A stretch of 64,000 nucleotides of DNA from Hydractinia symbiolongicarpus (Eukaryota; Cnidaria; Hydrozoa; Anthoathecata; Hydractiniidae). A program made the translations under genes and the position numbers. Positions 61,881-64,000 of this stretch are shown here, in pieces (the first letter of the stretch is position 1; each line of letters begins with the position of its first letter). The stretch lies in NCBI RefSeq assembly GCF_029227915.1, contig NC_079876.1, positions 15,996,001 through 16,060,000 on the forward strand. Direction: 5' to 3'. The notes under the pieces were generated by a model. That model did no database searches and was not told the DNA's origin. It saw nothing but the letters and a program-made list of their open reading frames with translations.

Positions 61881-64000
61881 GATGCCAAATAACTTGGAAA
61901 CAAGGTCGTAACGTCAATGATTTTTCACTGCGTGGGTAACTAGGGACCACCTAGGACCAATTTGGGTAATTTTCCCCAACCTAGGTCCCCAAATGCGTTT
62001 CGGAATAGGCGGGTTGATGATGTCATCAAAAAACCCTAATATATCTGCAACCATTTGTCAAAGACGCATGGTCCTATACATTTTCTTGATCAGCGTTTCA
62101 AGATCTATACGATGAAGGCAACAGGTATACAAATTCCTAAAAAATTTTTTTAAGGTTTTGACGGGTTTTTGCTGACGTCAGCAAAATTTTTAATCCCTGA
62201 TAACTCTCTTTTTATTGACCTTTTGCCTAAGTGGATTTCTCCACGGGCTTTTATAGACTAGTATCCTATATTAAATTAATGAAGCCATTACAGTGCACTT
62301 AAAACTTTAGTTGACAGTAAAGCTTTTTTTTTAAGTAGTTTCCATTTTCTGTTGGTAGTGAAGCTTTCAAACGTAAATATGTGGAAGAGAGAGTGAAAAA
62401 CCGGATTTTAGAAGTGGAAACGTTGTCTAAAATTGGAGAAGCTTATCCGCATGCTGCTTACGCTGTCTTCGTACATGGATATTGAATGGATATGTTTGCA
62501 ACGACTGGTAGAGATTATTACTCTCTCTTCCAGTTAAATATGGAGGATTAGCAATATTTGATCCGTCCAAACGTTGCGTCACTGAGTACAGCAATTCTAG
62601 GCCCCTGACAAGTAAAATGGTTGAGAAAGTGAAATGTCAAGACGATAATAATGACGAATTAATAGAGGACGTATTGAAGAAGCGAAAAAATGAAATTAAA
62701 ACATAAAGAGGAAGACTTGTGAAATGACGTTAACATCAATAAAAAGTCTTTGACCAACTAAACTAAACTAAAAGTAAGAGCGCTCGAGGCTTCTTTGGAA
62801 ACTGGTGCTTCGAGTTGGTTGAATGCCTTGCCAATTAGAGAACATGGATTCGTTTTGGATAAACAATCATTTTGGGACAGTTTATTCATATGATACTGCA
62901 TCCTGCTAAAGCGATTACCATCCAGATGTGTTTGTGGTGTTTCTTTTACAATTAAACACGCGCTATTCTGTCCAAAAGGTTGTCTCATAACATTACGACA
63001 CAACAAAATCCGAGACTTCACTGCCGAACTACTTCAGGAATGTTTCAAGGACGTGAGAATAGAGCCCGTATTACAGGAAATCGCTGGTGAACAGTTTTCT
63101 TCATCAACCATAACTACTGACGAGACACGAGTAGACGTAGCTGCTAGAGGATTTTAGATCAGAGAGCAAATGGCTTTTTTTTATGTGAAAGTTTTTAACC
63201 CAACGGCCAAAATGCACCTGAACCGTGATCTGAAAGCATGCTACAAAACCAATGAGTCAACTAAAATAAGAACGTATAATGCGAGACTCAATACTGTTTA
63301 TCAAGGATAATTCACTCCCCTAATCTTCACGTATTTTGGAAGGGTGTCTCGAGAATGTGCTACGGTTTACAACAAACTGTCTTGTTCGATTGCTGAAAAG
63401 CGAAATGAATCACTGAGTATCACGAAAAATTGGCTGAGAACTGAATAAAGTTTCAATGTGCTGAGATGAAAGCTACTTTGTATTCGTAGATCGAGAGGAG
63501 TAAAGTCTGAAGCATCGCTAGTTCGCGACACAGACGTAAACATTGTGTCGTTTGAAAGCAGATTGGTTTGTGAATAAGTTGAACTGTTAAATCATTACCA
63601 AGTTGCGTCAATGTTTACTTTTATATGTTTCTTTGTTATCTTTCCACATATAACGTCTATGTACTTTTGTGTTTTTTGTTGTAGACAGGTTGATGAAAAA
63701 GAAAATTATACATGATTAAAACAAAAAAAACAAAACAAAAAAAAACTTAAAACTTTGAGCTCAAATAACTTGGAAACGAGGTGGTAACGTCAATGATTTT
63801 CATCGTTTGGGTAACTAGGGACCACTTAGGACCAATTTGGGTAAGTTTCCCAAACCTGGGTCCCCAAATCCGTTTTGGAATGAATGGGTTGATGACGTCA
63901 TCAAAAACCCTTTACACCCTAATATCTCTGCAAGCGTTTGTCAAAAGTATATGATCCTATACATTTTCAGGATCAGCGTTTCAAGATCTATACGATGAAG
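61881..64000 (+). repeat. 3,070-bp tandem unit 3, cut by the window end
   Basis: The first 2,120 bases of a third unit, with a few private substitutions (for example near 63181, 63251 and 63548). The array may continue beyond the window. Confidence 0.95.
62309..63745 (+). pseudogene. Same retroelement fragment, unit 3
   Basis: Copied with the third unit (offset 6,140 from unit 1). It has a few private base changes; reading frames are as broken as in the other units. Confidence 0.65.

Overview
The window is eukaryotic nuclear DNA from an animal. It is AT-rich, has low coding density, GT-AG introns and many decayed transposons. The mix of gene orthologues and repeats, including a retroelement protein family I associate with cnidarians and molluscs, suggests an invertebrate, most likely a cnidarian. 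That placement is inference. No bacterial, phage or CRISPR features are visible.

Host genes. (1) TRIM23/ARD1 on + (3692-11464): seven coding exons join in frame to give RING, two B-boxes, a coiled coil and a C-terminal ARF GTPase. The first coding exon was not found. (2) A possible two-exon coiled-coil gene on + (13579-14662), built on a duplicated 64-residue repeat and carrying an in-frame TAA and a duplicated exon-2 start. (3) RAB3 on - (17723-19590): three exons, complete, 220 residues, ending in a CxC prenylation motif. (4) RPB7/POLR2G on + (22297-22815): complete, 172 residues, one coding exon with a splice-acceptor-like tract six bases before the ATG.

Mobile DNA dominates the rest. 245-2543 is a DNA transposon with inverted ends of about 210 bp. 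TRIM23 introns hold a TA-flanked MITE, other foldbacks and a 1.1-kb array of a 13-bp telomere-like repeat. 12420-16380 holds a foldback family with a tRNA-like core. 24032-27186 is an apparently intact PIF/Harbinger transposon with 45-bp inverted ends, a TGA target duplication, a DDE nuclease and a convergent Myb/SANT-like protein. Its right half plus an adjacent 129-bp satellite is repeated at 29521-32619, where it cuts into a MADF-domain gene fragment. 36.7-37.5 kb has unassigned exon-like segments; 38.8-41.05 kb has an 82-bp minisatellite and a dead Penelope-like element; 44.7-45.06 kb has a HIRAN-like pseudogene; 45.3-46.04 kb has a TTAA-flanked piggyBac-type MITE with long G runs; 48.7-49.5 and 53.8-54.4 kb hold further MITEs.

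The end of the window (55.4-64 kb) is a nested Helitron landscape. A 589-bp Helitron sits exactly between A and T inside an older relative. That relative also took a poly(A)-tailed retroelement fragment with an 11-bp target duplication. Part of the complex is then repeated head to tail with a 3,070-bp period, nearly identical between units, running off the window.

The host genes do unrelated cellular jobs (ubiquitin/ARF signalling, vesicle exocytosis, transcription) and show no operon-like relationship. I found no convincing wholly new molecular system. The strongest unusual signals are the nested Helitron array, the covarying Helitron terminal hairpins, the intronic telomere-like array and the tRNA-like core in foldback elements.
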